Shown: positions 7,665-17,142 of the stretch, in pieces
Layout of the letters: each line of letters starts with the position of its first letter
Position numbering within the stretch: position 1 is the stretch's first letter
Origin: Veillonella sp. R32
GTDB lineage: Bacteria; Bacillota; Negativicutes; Veillonellales; Veillonellaceae
Direction: 5' to 3'
DNA length: 64,000 nucleotides
NCBI RefSeq assembly: GCF_010093125.1
Contig: NZ_NMZQ01000026.1
Span: 52,499 to 116,498 of the forward strand
Notes under the pieces: generated by a model
Databases searched by the model: none
Told to the model about the DNA's origin: nothing
What the model saw: only the letters and a program-made list of their open reading frames with translations
Position numbers and translations under genes: made by a program

Positions 7665-8879
7665 ATGAATGTTTTAGTAGTAAACTGTGGTAGTTCTTCC
7701 TTAAAATACCAGCTTATTGACATGGACAAAGAAGCGGTATTAGCTAAAGGACAATTTGAAAAAATCGGTGCTGAAGATGCTATCTTCACTCATAAACGTC
7801 CTGATGCTGAAAAATTAGAACGGGTAGAACCAATTTTGGACCACAAACAAGCACTTAAAATTTTGCTTGATATCTTAATTGATGCTGAATATGGCGTTAT
7901 TGCTTCTATGGACGAAATCGACGCTGTAGGTCATCGTGTGGTTCATGGTGCTGAAAAGTTTGCTGACTCCGTATTAATTACACCAGCTGTTATGGAAGCG
8001 TTACAGGAATGTGCTAAAATTGCACCTCTTCATAACCCACCAAATATTCAAGGTATCGAAGCTTGTGAAGCTATTATGCCAAATGTTCCACAAGTTGCTG
8101 TATTCGACACTGCATTCCATCAGACAATGCCAGCGGAAGCTTTCCTTTATGGTTTGCCTTACGAAGCATATACTGAATTAGGTGTTCGTCGTTATGGTTT
8201 CCACGGTACTAGCCATAAATATGTATCTCAACGTGTAGCTGAATTAATGGGTAAACACATGAGTGACTTGCGCATTATTTCTTGTCACCTTGGTAATGGT
8301 TCTAGTGTGGCCGCTATTAAAGCGGGTCGTTCTATTGACACATCCATGGGCTTCACACCATTATCCGGCTTAATCATGGGTACTCGTTGTGGCGACATTG
8401 ATCCTGCTATCGTACCTTTCTTGATGGATAAATGGGATATGACTTACCATGAAATCGACGCTATTATGAATAAAAAATCTGGCGTACTTGGTATTTCTGG
8501 CGTATCCAATGACTTCCGTGTTATTGAAGAAGCTGCTGAAGAAGGCAACAAACGTGCTCAATTAGCGCTTGATATGTTCCACTACAAAGTTCGTTCCACA
8601 ATTGGTGCGTATGCAGCTGTTATGGGCGGTGTAGATGCTATCGTATTTACTGCTGGTATCGGTGAAAATGGTATTGGTAACCGCGATGCTATCTGTAATG
8701 GCCTTGAATATCTTGGCACTCGTCTTGACCGTGAACGCAACAACGTACGTGGTAAAGAAACTGAAATCAGCGTAGAAGGCTCTAAAGTAAAAATCTTCGT
8801 AGTTCCTACTAACGAAGAAATTATGATTGCTCGTGATACAAAACGTATTACAGCTAGCCTTGTAATGAAAAACTGGTAA
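7665..8879 (+). CDS. ackA: Acetate kinase
   Basis: This enzyme interconverts acetyl phosphate + ADP and acetate + ATP, the substrate-level phosphorylation step of acetate fermentation. The 404-residue protein shows the ASKHA-fold signatures: NCGSSSLK at 7-14, the HLGNGSS phosphate loop, and FTAGIGENG in the C-terminal half. The usual partner pta is not adjacent; the gene follows a lipoprotein gene and is closed by a hairpin. Codon use is stronger (more biased) than its neighbours, as expected for a highly expressed fermentation enzyme. Promoter evidence between the two genes is lacking. Confidence 0.97.
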   Translation: MNVLVVNCGSSSLKYQLIDMDKEAVLAKGQFEKIGAEDAIFTHKRPDAEKLERVEPILDHKQALKILLDILIDAEYGVIASMDEIDAVGHRVVHGAEKFADSVLITPAVMEALQECAKIAPLHNPPNIQGIEACEAIMPNVPQVAVFDTAFHQTMPAEAFLYGLPYEAYTELGVRRYGFHGTSHKYVSQRVAELMGKHMSDLRIISCHLGNGSSVAAIKAGRSIDTSMGFTPLSGLIMGTRCGDIDPAIVPFLMDKWDMTYHEIDAIMNKKSGVLGISGVSNDFRVIEEAAEEGNKRAQLALDMFHYKVRSTIGAYAAVMGGVDAIVFTAGIGENGIGNRDAICNGLEYLGTRLDRERNNVRGKETEISVEGSKVKIFVVPTNEEIMIARDTKRITASLVMKNW

Positions 8880-8910
8880 TACAAATTCGTGTAAACGACA
8901 TATAATTAAG

Positions 8911-8940
8911 ACGCGCAGTACCTTTGGGGGTACTGCGCGT
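8911..8940 (+). terminator. Terminator hairpin after ackA
   Basis: A 12 bp perfect stem (ACGCGCAGTACC, 8911-8922, with 8929-8940) closes a 6 nt loop. The T tract after it is weak and interrupted, so some read-through into maf is possible. Confidence 0.75.
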
Positions 8941-8976
8941 TGTAGTTTATCATATGATAGGGGGTAAGAATAAACG

Positions 8977-9564
8977 ATGATATTATATTTAGCATCTGGT
9001 TCACCACGTCGACGGGAATTGTTAGATCAATTGGGTATTCCGTTTACAGTAGTAAAGAGTACCTACGAAGAGCATAATGAACAATATGAATCACCCTATG
9101 AATTAGTGGAACAACAAGCCTTAGGCAAAGCGTTAGCCGCTGTTTTGCCAACCGAAGCAAAGGGCAATGCTCATACTGTGCTGGGGGCTGATACCATTGT
9201 AGTGCATAAAGGTCATAAGTTAGGTAAACCCCATGATGTAGAGGGCGCTAAGGCGATGCTGGGTGAGTTAGCTGGTGATTATCATGAAGTTGTGACTGGG
9301 GTAGCTCTTTGTCACTATGATAGTAATGGTGACTTATTGGGGCAGAGTGTATTTCATGTGTGCACGAAGGTGTATTTCTTTGACTTAACAGAAGCTGACA
9401 TAGAAGCGTATGTGGCTACGGGTGAACCTATGGATAAGGCGGGGGCTTATGGGATTCAAGGTAAAGGGGCCTATTTAGTAAAGGGCATTGAAGGGTCGTA
9501 TACTAATGTAGTGGGGCTCCCTGTTGAGGTAGTAGCTCGTAAATTAAAAGACGGTAGCCGTTAA
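8977..9564 (+). CDS. maf: Maf-type nucleoside triphosphate pyrophosphatase
   Basis: Maf proteins hydrolyse non-canonical or excess dNTP/NTP (dTTP/UTP class) to the monophosphate and act as house-cleaning enzymes. The 195 residues begin with the signature LASGSPRRRELL (5-16). The conserved GADTIV (base-binding/metal Asp) and KPHDVEGAK segments follow. It lies ahead of radC and the mre cluster, the classic Firmicutes maf-radC-mreBCD order. Confidence 0.95.
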   Translation: MILYLASGSPRRRELLDQLGIPFTVVKSTYEEHNEQYESPYELVEQQALGKALAAVLPTEAKGNAHTVLGADTIVVHKGHKLGKPHDVEGAKAMLGELAGDYHEVVTGVALCHYDSNGDLLGQSVFHVCTKVYFFDLTEADIEAYVATGEPMDKAGAYGIQGKGAYLVKGIEGSYTNVVGLPVEVVARKLKDGSR

Positions 9565-9590
9565 GATTTTGTAAGGGAGAAGGGGTTATA

Positions 9591-10289
9591 GTGAAACAAG
9601 TCATGACAAGTTGTGTGCGGGAGTGGCAACCGTGGCAACAACCAAGGGAAAAGTTTTTAAAATTAGGGCCACATAATGTGAGTACGGAAGAGTTACTAGC
9701 GATTTTATTGCGTACAGGGCGGCGAGGTTTGTCGGTCTTAGACTTAGCACGAGAAGTTTTAAATTCAGTTCAACATGGTGCCTATGGGCTCAATGAAATA
9801 ACGGTACAAGGGTTACAAGCCATTAAAGGAATTGGCCGTGATAAGGCCGTGACGGTATGTGCAGCCATTGAATTAGGACGACGGTTAGGGCAATTGAAAG
9901 TAAAGCAACGGTATGAAGATTTTAGTAATCCGACAGCGGTGGCTACGTATGTGATGGAACGGTTGCGATATGAAAAGGAAGAGCATGTGTGTGCCGCTTT
10001 TTTGAATTGCAAGAATAAATTAATTACCATTGATACCATTTCCATTGGTGGGCTTACTGGAAGTTTGGCCGAGCAGCGCACTGTGTTCCGCCAAGCTTTA
10101 CAGGCCAATGCGGCAAGTTTAATTTTAATTCACAATCATCCTTCTGGCGATTGTACGCCAAGTAAAGAAGATGTCCATATTACTAAAGTTTTTATGGAAG
10201 CTGGTTTGGTCATGGGAATTCCCGTATTAGATCACATTATTATTGGTGATGGCGTTTATACTAGCCTTTGTGAAAAAGGGTTATTATAA
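9591..10289 (+). CDS. radC: RadC family protein (MPN+/JAB domain)
   Basis: This is 232 residues. A helix-hairpin-helix region (about 40-85, with IKGIGRDKA) precedes the JAB/MPN+ metal-binding motif HNHPSGDCTPSKED near residue 180. The zinc ligands (H-x-H and D) are intact, suggesting a metallo-hydrolase, but despite its name no DNA repair role is firmly established. It starts with GTG at 9591. It lies between maf and mreB, as in many Firmicutes. Confidence 0.94.
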   Translation: MKQVMTSCVREWQPWQQPREKFLKLGPHNVSTEELLAILLRTGRRGLSVLDLAREVLNSVQHGAYGLNEITVQGLQAIKGIGRDKAVTVCAAIELGRRLGQLKVKQRYEDFSNPTAVATYVMERLRYEKEEHVCAAFLNCKNKLITIDTISIGGLTGSLAEQRTVFRQALQANAASLILIHNHPSGDCTPSKEDVHITKVFMEAGLVMGIPVLDHIIIGDGVYTSLCEKGLL

Positions 10290-10312
10290 TGGAATAACTC
10301 AGACTCCGTTGG

Positions 10313-10342
10313 TTGATTTATCCTTACTGGCAATAGTATAAT
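10313..10342 (+). promoter_or_regulatory. Promoter of the mre cluster
   Basis: TTGATT at 10313-10318 and TATAAT at 10337-10342 are 18 nt apart. They lie 33 nt before the mreB ATG, indicating that mreB onward can be transcribed independently of radC. Confidence 0.65.
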
Positions 10343-10374
10343 TAAAAGATGAGTTAAGTAAGGAGACTAAACAA

Positions 10375-11412
10375 ATGATTCGTATATTTTCGTCCTTAGG
10401 GCGAGACTTAGGTATAGATATAGGCACGGTTAATACGCATATTCACGTGCAAGGACGGGGTGTGGTTTTATCAGAACCGTCCTTAGTTGCCACCGATACT
10501 AAACAAGAAGGTATTGTTGCAGTAGGGGCTGATGCGGAACGGTTGTTATTGCGTACCCCTGATATGCTCGATGAAATGCGGCCTTTAAGAGATGGCTTCA
10601 TTGTTGATTATCGAGTGATGTTAACGATGTTGCGACATTTTATGAATAAAGCCTCCCGCACAGTAGGCCGTACACGAGTTATTATGGCTGTACCTTGTGG
10701 GATTACGGATGTGGAAAAACGAGCCATGACGGACGCTATTATTCAAGCAGGAGCGCGGGAAGCGTATTTAGTAGAAGCTCCTGTGGCAGCTGCTTTAGGC
10801 TGTCATTTGCCTGTGTTTGAAGCCTGTGGTAGCATGGCTGTTGATATTGGTGGCGGTACGACCGATATTGGCGTTATGTCCTTAGGTGGCAAGGTAATTG
10901 CCCATTCAGCCCGCATTGGTGGTCATGATTTCAATGAAAGTATTTTACAATATATTAAAAATACCTTTTCTGTTATGGTAGCCGTAGAAACGGTAGAGGA
11001 AATCAAATTAGAATTGGGTACAGCCTTACCGCCACAAGAAGAGGCAGAATTATCCTTTTTAGGTCGTGATATTGCTAATGGCCTTATGAAACGAATTATA
11101 ATTCGTAAATCGGAAGTATATCAAGTGATGCAAGAAACTTTGCAACGTATTGTCGATGAGATTAAAGCGGTAGTGGAACAAACACCACCGGAATTAGCCG
11201 CAGATATTATGGAGCGAGGTATGGTTCTCACTGGTGCGACGGCCCTTATGGAAGGCCTAGGGCAACGTTTAAGTGAAGAATTGGGCATTCCTGTACAAGT
11301 GCCGCCAGAGCCTGGTTTTGCTGTAGCCGTTGGGCTAGGCCAAGCGTCTAAGGAATTTGCCCGTATGGAACGGTTTATTATTGCTTCGAAGAATCGGAAA
11401 GGAAGGGCCTAA
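10375..11412 (+). CDS. mreB: Rod shape-determining actin homologue MreB
   Basis: MreB polymerises at the inner face of the cytoplasmic membrane and positions the elongation machinery. The 345 residues carry the actin-fold phosphate loops DIGTVNT (15-21) and VDIGGGTTD, plus a conserved C-terminal adenosine motif. AAGGAGA precedes the ATG. Its TAA overlaps the mreC ATG by one base, so translation is coupled. Presence of MreB is notable if the host is coccoid, as Veillonella cells are. Confidence 0.97.
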   Translation: MIRIFSSLGRDLGIDIGTVNTHIHVQGRGVVLSEPSLVATDTKQEGIVAVGADAERLLLRTPDMLDEMRPLRDGFIVDYRVMLTMLRHFMNKASRTVGRTRVIMAVPCGITDVEKRAMTDAIIQAGAREAYLVEAPVAAALGCHLPVFEACGSMAVDIGGGTTDIGVMSLGGKVIAHSARIGGHDFNESILQYIKNTFSVMVAVETVEEIKLELGTALPPQEEAELSFLGRDIANGLMKRIIIRKSEVYQVMQETLQRIVDEIKAVVEQTPPELAADIMERGMVLTGATALMEGLGQRLSEELGIPVQVPPEPGFAVAVGLGQASKEFARMERFIIASKNRKGRA

Positions 11413-12329
11413 TGTTTTCATCAGAACGACGGTTAATCGTTATTGTAGGGCTTTGCTGTGCGTTTTTGGCCCTTTTAGGCTACGCTTGGAAGCAACGCAC
11501 GAGTATTCCCTATGTAACCGTACCGTTTGAACGTATTACAACGCCATTTACTTATGGCGCTTCCCGTTTTTTAGGGAATATTCACACCGGTATTGCTGTT
11601 TTAGATACAGCTATTAATGGCACGAAAGAAATGGATGCTATTCGTGAAGAAAATGCACAATTACAGCAAAAAGTAACCACTTATGATGAAGTGGTGGCTG
11701 AAAATATGCGTCTGCGTCAGTTATTATCGTTTCAGAATAGTCATCCGCAGTTTGATATGATGGCCGCTGCGGTGGTAACTCGTGATGTAGGGACGTGGAC
11801 CAATACCTTTACTATTGATCGTGGCAGCGAAGAAGGCATTGAGCCAAATATGGCAGTGGTCATTCCTGGCGGTGTAGTGGGCTTTATTAGTGACGTGTAC
11901 ACCCATTCGGCACGGGTACAGACTATACTTGACCCGCGGACTGCTATTGGGGTTATTGTACAGCGTCCTGAGTCGCGCGTAGCTTCTATTGTGAAAGGTA
12001 ACGGGAGCAATCCGGATGAGCCTTTATTGGTAAATGTAGCGCGCGATGGTGACGTCTTAACGGGGGATACACTTATTACCTCTGGGTATGGTGGTATTTA
12101 TCCGAAAGGTCTATTAGTAGGTCATGTAGCCCGCATTGACAATGACTCCGAAGGGTTTGTGAAAAATGCAGTTGTTCAGTTGTCCGCTGATTTGCGCAAT
12201 GTAGAAGAAGTATTTGTTATCCTTCGTTCCCGTGAAGGGGAATTGGATAAACCAAGCTTAACCCCTAAATTAGTGCCACAGACTCAACGTGACCAAGTGG
12301 AAGGGGTCAAAGGAGCGACGAAACAATGA
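11412..12329 (+). CDS. mreC: Rod shape-determining protein MreC
   Basis: This is 305 residues with an N-terminal membrane anchor (about 7-27), a coiled-coil (about 75-105), then the periplasmic double beta-barrel domain. The recognisable segment TIDRGSEEGIEPNMAVV leads into the GGVVGFISDV region. MreC links MreB to PBP2. It overlaps mreB by 1 nt and mreD by 4 nt. The C-terminal 25 residues are low complexity and likely disordered. Confidence 0.95.
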   Translation: MFSSERRLIVIVGLCCAFLALLGYAWKQRTSIPYVTVPFERITTPFTYGASRFLGNIHTGIAVLDTAINGTKEMDAIREENAQLQQKVTTYDEVVAENMRLRQLLSFQNSHPQFDMMAAAVVTRDVGTWTNTFTIDRGSEEGIEPNMAVVIPGGVVGFISDVYTHSARVQTILDPRTAIGVIVQRPESRVASIVKGNGSNPDEPLLVNVARDGDVLTGDTLITSGYGGIYPKGLLVGHVARIDNDSEGFVKNAVVQLSADLRNVEEVFVILRSREGELDKPSLTPKLVPQTQRDQVEGVKGATKQ

Positions 12330-12817
12330 GGACTATGATTTATATACTCATGGGGATTTTTACGTTTCTTATTCAAGCTGATGTATTGCCAGTACTTTTT
12401 AGACAAGGGTGGCTACCTAATCTCATTTTAGTGTGGGTTATTGTCTTATCTTTGCTTAAAGGTCGGCGCATTGGTTTAATGGCCGCTATAGTAGGTGGCT
12501 TAGTACATGATATATTAATCTCTAATGCCTTTGGTTTGCACTTTTTCCCTTATATTGCAGTAGCTTATATTGTTAGCTTTTGGTCCCATAGCGTGTATGA
12601 GGAACAATGGTACGTAACCTTTGCGTGGGTGTCAGTAGCTACTGTGGTTGACATGCTAGTGCGCATAGGCATGCTCTGGTTAGGAAGGGAAGATATTTTG
12701 ATAGGCACCTATATTTGGCATCACATTTGGCCCGTATGGTGGCTAAATGGTCTATTAGGTATTATGATTCATGAGATTCTCTGGAATATGGAAGAGAAGG
12801 ATGAATACATTTGGTAG
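12326..12817 (+). CDS. mreD: Rod shape-determining protein MreD
   Basis: This 163-residue protein is nearly all hydrophobic, with about five membrane helices, the usual size and topology for MreD. It overlaps mreC by ATGA, an arrangement for translational coupling. Sequence conservation in this family is low, so the call rests on position between mreC and mrdA together with topology. Confidence 0.9.
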   Translation: MRTMIYILMGIFTFLIQADVLPVLFRQGWLPNLILVWVIVLSLLKGRRIGLMAAIVGGLVHDILISNAFGLHFFPYIAVAYIVSFWSHSVYEEQWYVTFAWVSVATVVDMLVRIGMLWLGREDILIGTYIWHHIWPVWWLNGLLGIMIHEILWNMEEKDEYIW

Positions 12818-12840
12818 TATACGGATAAGGAGGCATCGGC

Positions 12841-14823
12841 GTGCTTGAAGCATTATATAAAAAGAATAAAAAAGGCCGTTTTGATGCCTTAGCATATATA
12901 ATTATGGCGATTTTTGTCATTTTAGTCATTCGCCTATTTTATCTGCAAATTATGGATGGGGAATATTATCACACCAAGGCGGAAGGTAACCGTTTGCGCA
13001 TGGTATCGGTAACGGCTGCTCGTGGGGTTATGTACGATCGAAATGGGCAAATTGTAGCTGGTTCACGACCAGCGTATACCGTATCGATTGTTCCCACTGG
13101 CAAAGATATTGACCCAGCTGAATTACAGCGTTTGGCTACGATGTTAAATATTAAGCCGGAAACGATTCAAAGTAAGATTGCCGCCCATAAAGGCGGCTAT
13201 GAACCGATTCGTTTGGCTACGGATATTACTATGGACCGCGTGACTATGATTGAAGAACATCGTCATGAATTGCCAGGTGTGTCTATTGAAGTAGAGCCAC
13301 TTCGGTATTATCCTTATGATTCCTTAGCTTCGCAACTCTTTGGGTATGTGGGTGAAGTGAGTGAGGATGAATTAAATGAAATTAAGACGGAAGATCCTGA
13401 AACGACGGTAGGGCCAGGGACGATTTTAGGTCGGTCTGGTCTGGAAAAGATGTATGATGATGTGTTGCGTGGTATTGACGGGGGCAAGCAAGTGGAAGTA
13501 GATGCCACTGGCCGGCCTGTAGCGGAAGTGGGGCGTAAAGATACCATTCCTGGTCGTGACATTCATTTAACAATTGATTTACCGTTACAAAAAGCCGCTG
13601 AAAAAGCCGTGGCGGATCAGTTAGCTTCGTTGCGTTCTCAAGGCATACCAGCTCGCGGTGCTGCCGTGGTAGCTATGGATCCGAATACAGGGGCCGTGTT
13701 AGCTATGGTGAGTGCGCCTGGCTTTAATCCTAACTGGTTTGCTCGTGGCATTACCTCGGCGCAATGGAATCAGTTGAATACTGATCCTAATCATCCTTTT
13801 GATAATAAAGTTATTTCCGGGGAATATCCGCCTGGTTCACCGTTTAAGATTGTTACTGGCGCAGCGGCTTTAGAGTTAAAGAAAGTAACGCCGAATGAAA
13901 TGATCTTTGATAGTGGCCGCCACTGGTTGATTGATAAGCGTAATGCGGAAGGTGAAGCCTTAGGTTGGTTAGATTTTAATACAGCGTTGGCTAAATCAGA
14001 TAACGTGTATTTTTATGAAATGGGCAATCGCGTAGGCATTGAAGAATTAGATCGGTTTGCTAAATTATTTGGTCTTGGTGAAAAGACTGGGATTAAGTTA
14101 TATGGCGAATCTAGTGGTAATTTAGCAAGTCCTGAATATAAACGGAAAGTGTTTGACCAAGATTGGTATTTAGGGGAAACCTTTGATGCCGCGATTGGAC
14201 AGTCCTTTACGTTGGTAACGCCGATTCAAATGGCTGTACTCATGTCAGAGGTGGCTAATGGTGGTATTCGTTATCAACCTTATGTAGTTAGTCGCATTGA
14301 TAATAGTGATGGTACGCCTGCTGAAATTTTTGGTCCTAAGAAAATTGGGGTGTTACAAGTCTCCAAAACAGTGATGGATTTAATTCGCAATGCCTTGCGT
14401 GACGTAACGGCTGAAGGCGGTACAGCCGGTTCTTTATTTAAAGGCTGGCCTATTGAAATTGCTGGTAAAACAGGGACTGCTGAAAATGCGACGGGCCGTG
14501 ACCATGGTTGGTTTGTAGCCTATGCGCCATACGATAAACCACGCATTGTAGTGGTGGCACTGGTAGAACAAGGCAGTTTTGGTGCTGGTTCGGCTGGGCC
14601 AATCGTAAAAGATGTATTAGCTGAATATTTCCATATTGATGAAGGTAAAACGCCAGCTGGCAATGCAGTTAATACGGCTGTTAATGGCGGCAATACGGCT
14701 ACTACTAATGGGGCTGCTACTACTGGTCAAGGTAGCAGTGCTACGACTGGAGATACGACTAATAGTACTAATAATATGACCAATACAACAGAGGATACCG
14801 TTACAGGGCCTAAAGCACCGTAA
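12841..14823 (+). CDS. mrdA: Penicillin-binding protein 2 (elongation transpeptidase)
   Basis: This class B PBP cross-links peptidoglycan in the elongasome with RodA. The 660 residues comprise an N-terminal membrane anchor (about 17-37), a dimerisation/pedestal domain (60-240) and a transpeptidase domain. The active-site motifs are S333-P-F-K336, S386-D-N and K543-T-G. The final 60 residues (601-660) are a Thr/Asn/Gly/Ser-rich low-complexity tail, an extension beyond the catalytic domain. The start is GTG at 12841, supported by AAGGAGG at 12827-12833. rodA, its glycosyltransferase partner, lies two genes downstream. Confidence 0.96.
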   Translation: MLEALYKKNKKGRFDALAYIIMAIFVILVIRLFYLQIMDGEYYHTKAEGNRLRMVSVTAARGVMYDRNGQIVAGSRPAYTVSIVPTGKDIDPAELQRLATMLNIKPETIQSKIAAHKGGYEPIRLATDITMDRVTMIEEHRHELPGVSIEVEPLRYYPYDSLASQLFGYVGEVSEDELNEIKTEDPETTVGPGTILGRSGLEKMYDDVLRGIDGGKQVEVDATGRPVAEVGRKDTIPGRDIHLTIDLPLQKAAEKAVADQLASLRSQGIPARGAAVVAMDPNTGAVLAMVSAPGFNPNWFARGITSAQWNQLNTDPNHPFDNKVISGEYPPGSPFKIVTGAAALELKKVTPNEMIFDSGRHWLIDKRNAEGEALGWLDFNTALAKSDNVYFYEMGNRVGIEELDRFAKLFGLGEKTGIKLYGESSGNLASPEYKRKVFDQDWYLGETFDAAIGQSFTLVTPIQMAVLMSEVANGGIRYQPYVVSRIDNSDGTPAEIFGPKKIGVLQVSKTVMDLIRNALRDVTAEGGTAGSLFKGWPIEIAGKTGTAENATGRDHGWFVAYAPYDKPRIVVVALVEQGSFGAGSAGPIVKDVLAEYFHIDEGKTPAGNAVNTAVNGGNTATTNGAATTGQGSSATTGDTTNSTNNMTNTTEDTVTGPKAP

Positions 14824-14857
14824 GCGGCTTTAGTAACCTGAGGAGAAAGGAGTTGCT

Positions 14858-15925
14858 ATGGGAAAAATTATAGCCATTATGTCAGGTAAGGGTGGCGTTG
14901 GTAAGACTACGTTAACCGCTTATATGGGAGCGGCTTTAAATCGTCGAGGCCATCGTGTATTGATTACCGATGCGGATTTTGGGATGCGCGATCTTGACTT
15001 AGTGTTAGGCAAGGAAAATGATATTTTCTTTGATGCCATAGACATTTGGAAAGAACGTTGTAATAAAGATAATGCTATTTTACCTTTGCGGGCAGGATTT
15101 GATTTTTTACCGGCTACTCAAAGTCGTCGTTGGGAAGATGTAGGTCGTAAAGGCTATGGTAAATTAATTAAAAAAATAGCAAAATCCTATGATTATGTCA
15201 TTATTGATGCCCCAGCCGGCATTGGTCGTGGCAACGAGGCTATTTTTAGAGTGGTCGAACAATTATTATTAGTAGCTGAACCTATGTGGGTATCCTTGCG
15301 GGCTGTGCAACGAGTGATGCAACTTTGTCATGAAGAACGACTATTTAACTATGGTTTGGTCTTGAATAATGTAGGGCGTAGTGAAGCGGCTGTACCTGTC
15401 GAAGAAGCTTTGCAAAGTTTACAAGTTGAAAATATAGGGACAATTTTACCTCATAGTACTAATATTTTGACCTGGTCACAAGCCGGGGTGCTTCATGAAG
15501 AATGCGATGGGGCCATAGATACGATGATGGATCCGCTCTTAGATTATATCGAGTCTGATACGGCTTGGGCAGAAGAGGACGTGTTGACTCGTTGGAATAC
15601 CTTAGTGGCTGCTAACACGGACGATGAAACTGATGACAGTGATTCTGAAATCGATAAGACTTCAGTGAGTGAAGGGGAATCGAACCTTTCTAGTAGTGTC
15701 AATACTAAGGTTACCGCTACTACCGCTGACAGTGAGGTGGCAGTGGCTGAACCAGGGGTGACCGCGGCTAAGGTAGCCACTGAGGAAGACACGTTGGAAG
15801 CAGTCGATGAAGTAGTTAAAACGGAAGAACAACCAATAGAGGAACCGCCTAAGAAATTAAGCTTTGGGTCCCTCTTAAAACGTCGTTTCACGAGCTTTTG
15901 GACTCGTGGTGGACGTTTACGCTAG
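14858..15925 (+). CDS. MinD-like ParA/MinD family ATPase with long acidic linker
   Basis: This is 355 residues. The core (1 to about 248) is a deviant Walker A ATPase: KGGVGKTT at 11-18, DADFGMRDLDLVLG at 38-51, and IIDAPAGI at 115-122, which is closest to MinD, the membrane-bound division-site regulator. An acidic Thr/Ser/Asp/Glu-rich linker (about 251-331) follows, then a basic amphipathic segment (334-350, LSFGSLLKRRFTSFWTR) that resembles a MinD membrane-targeting helix displaced by 80 residues. Neither minC nor minE is present here, although this spot (between mrdA and rodA) is where Negativicutes often carry min genes. A different ParA-family role is possible. Confidence 0.8.
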   Translation: MGKIIAIMSGKGGVGKTTLTAYMGAALNRRGHRVLITDADFGMRDLDLVLGKENDIFFDAIDIWKERCNKDNAILPLRAGFDFLPATQSRRWEDVGRKGYGKLIKKIAKSYDYVIIDAPAGIGRGNEAIFRVVEQLLLVAEPMWVSLRAVQRVMQLCHEERLFNYGLVLNNVGRSEAAVPVEEALQSLQVENIGTILPHSTNILTWSQAGVLHEECDGAIDTMMDPLLDYIESDTAWAEEDVLTRWNTLVAANTDDETDDSDSEIDKTSVSEGESNLSSSVNTKVTATTADSEVAVAEPGVTAAKVATEEDTLEAVDEVVKTEEQPIEEPPKKLSFGSLLKRRFTSFWTRGGRLR

Positions 15926-15934
15926 GAGGTATAT

Positions 15935-17038
15935 ATGTGGCATAAAATCTGGCGCGAATGGGATTGGACAGTCGTGATTTGTACAGTCTTGCTCATTGGC
16001 GTAGGGGTTGTCGTTATTGGCAGTGCTACCCATGTGAACCGCGAAGGTTTAAATTTTACAGATTTAGTAAGCAAGCAAATTTTATTTTTCTTTATTAATG
16101 CAGTGATTGTGGTACTCATGCAATGGTTTGATTATCGGCGCTTACGCGCATGGGGGCGCCCCTTATATTTCGTTACCATTGTATTACTTTTGGCCGTTAT
16201 GTTTATCGGTACTTCGGCATTAGGGGCTCAGCGATGGATTCAAATTGGGCCAATTACCATTCAACCATCGGAGTTTACTAAGCTCCTTATGATTATTAGT
16301 ATGGCAAAAATGATGGAGAGCCGAGTTAATCAACTAAATACGTTCCGCTCCTTAGTACCTATAGTATTATTTGTTGGGATTCCTGCTTTATTAGTATTTA
16401 AGCAACCTGACTTAGGAACCTCTTTGGTTTACTTAGCCATTCTATGTGGCATGCTCTTTGTTGGGGGCATTCGAATGCGCTTAGTTCAAATTATTGTGGG
16501 CGTAGCGGTTGTGTTAGCCCCATTAGGCTGGTTTGTGTTGAAGGAATATCAAAAGCAACGTATTTTGGTATTTTTAAACCCAAACATTGATCCTTTTGGT
16601 GCGGGCTATCATATTATTCAGTCTAAAATTGCCATTGGATCTGGTATGATTCTGGGCAAAGGTCTATTTGAAGGTACCCAAAGTCAGTTGAACTTTTTAC
16701 CAGAAAATCATACGGACTTTATTTTTTCTGTAATCGGTGAAGAACTAGGCTTTGTAGGCTGTGTTATTGTATTAATTTTGTTATTTAGCTTAATTTATCG
16801 TAGTATTGTCATTGCTCGTAGTGCTAATGATACTTTTGGTATGCTATTAGCTACCGGAATTGGCTCTATGCTTGTATTCCAAGTATTAGTCAATATTGGC
16901 ATGACCACTGGGATTATGCCAGTAACAGGGATTCCTTTGCCATTTATTAGTTATGGTGTTAGTGCTCTTACGACTAATATGATTAGTGTAGGTTTACTCC
17001 TTAATATTGCCATGCATCGTAAAAAATTGATGTTTTAA
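15935..17038 (+). CDS. rodA: RodA/FtsW (SEDS) peptidoglycan glycosyltransferase, probably RodA
   Basis: This 367-residue polytopic protein (about 10 helices) polymerises lipid II in the periplasm together with a class B PBP. SEDS hallmarks are visible: IQPSEFTKL, FKQPDLGTS, the periplasmic NFLPENHTDFIFSVIGEELG, and the GIPLPFISYG motif near the C-terminus. Linkage to mrdA favours RodA over FtsW. AGGAGG at 15926-15931 precedes the ATG. Confidence 0.93.
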   Translation: MWHKIWREWDWTVVICTVLLIGVGVVVIGSATHVNREGLNFTDLVSKQILFFFINAVIVVLMQWFDYRRLRAWGRPLYFVTIVLLLAVMFIGTSALGAQRWIQIGPITIQPSEFTKLLMIISMAKMMESRVNQLNTFRSLVPIVLFVGIPALLVFKQPDLGTSLVYLAILCGMLFVGGIRMRLVQIIVGVAVVLAPLGWFVLKEYQKQRILVFLNPNIDPFGAGYHIIQSKIAIGSGMILGKGLFEGTQSQLNFLPENHTDFIFSVIGEELGFVGCVIVLILLFSLIYRSIVIARSANDTFGMLLATGIGSMLVFQVLVNIGMTTGIMPVTGIPLPFISYGVSALTTNMISVGLLLNIAMHRKKLMF

Positions 17039-17047
17039 TTTTGTTAT

Positions 17048-17076
17048 TTGGCGAAGGGAACCGTATATTGTATAAT
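17048..17076 (+). promoter_or_regulatory. Promoter of the radical-SAM/rng unit
   Basis: TTGGCG at 17048-17053 and TATAAT at 17071-17076 are 17 nt apart, placing the start near 17083, about 60 nt before the next ATG. Confidence 0.6.
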
Positions 17077-17142
17077 AAAAATCTGTAACATAAATATATC
17101 GAATGTTCTAGATGTTAAGATAACGTTTGAATCGGAGGTCCT

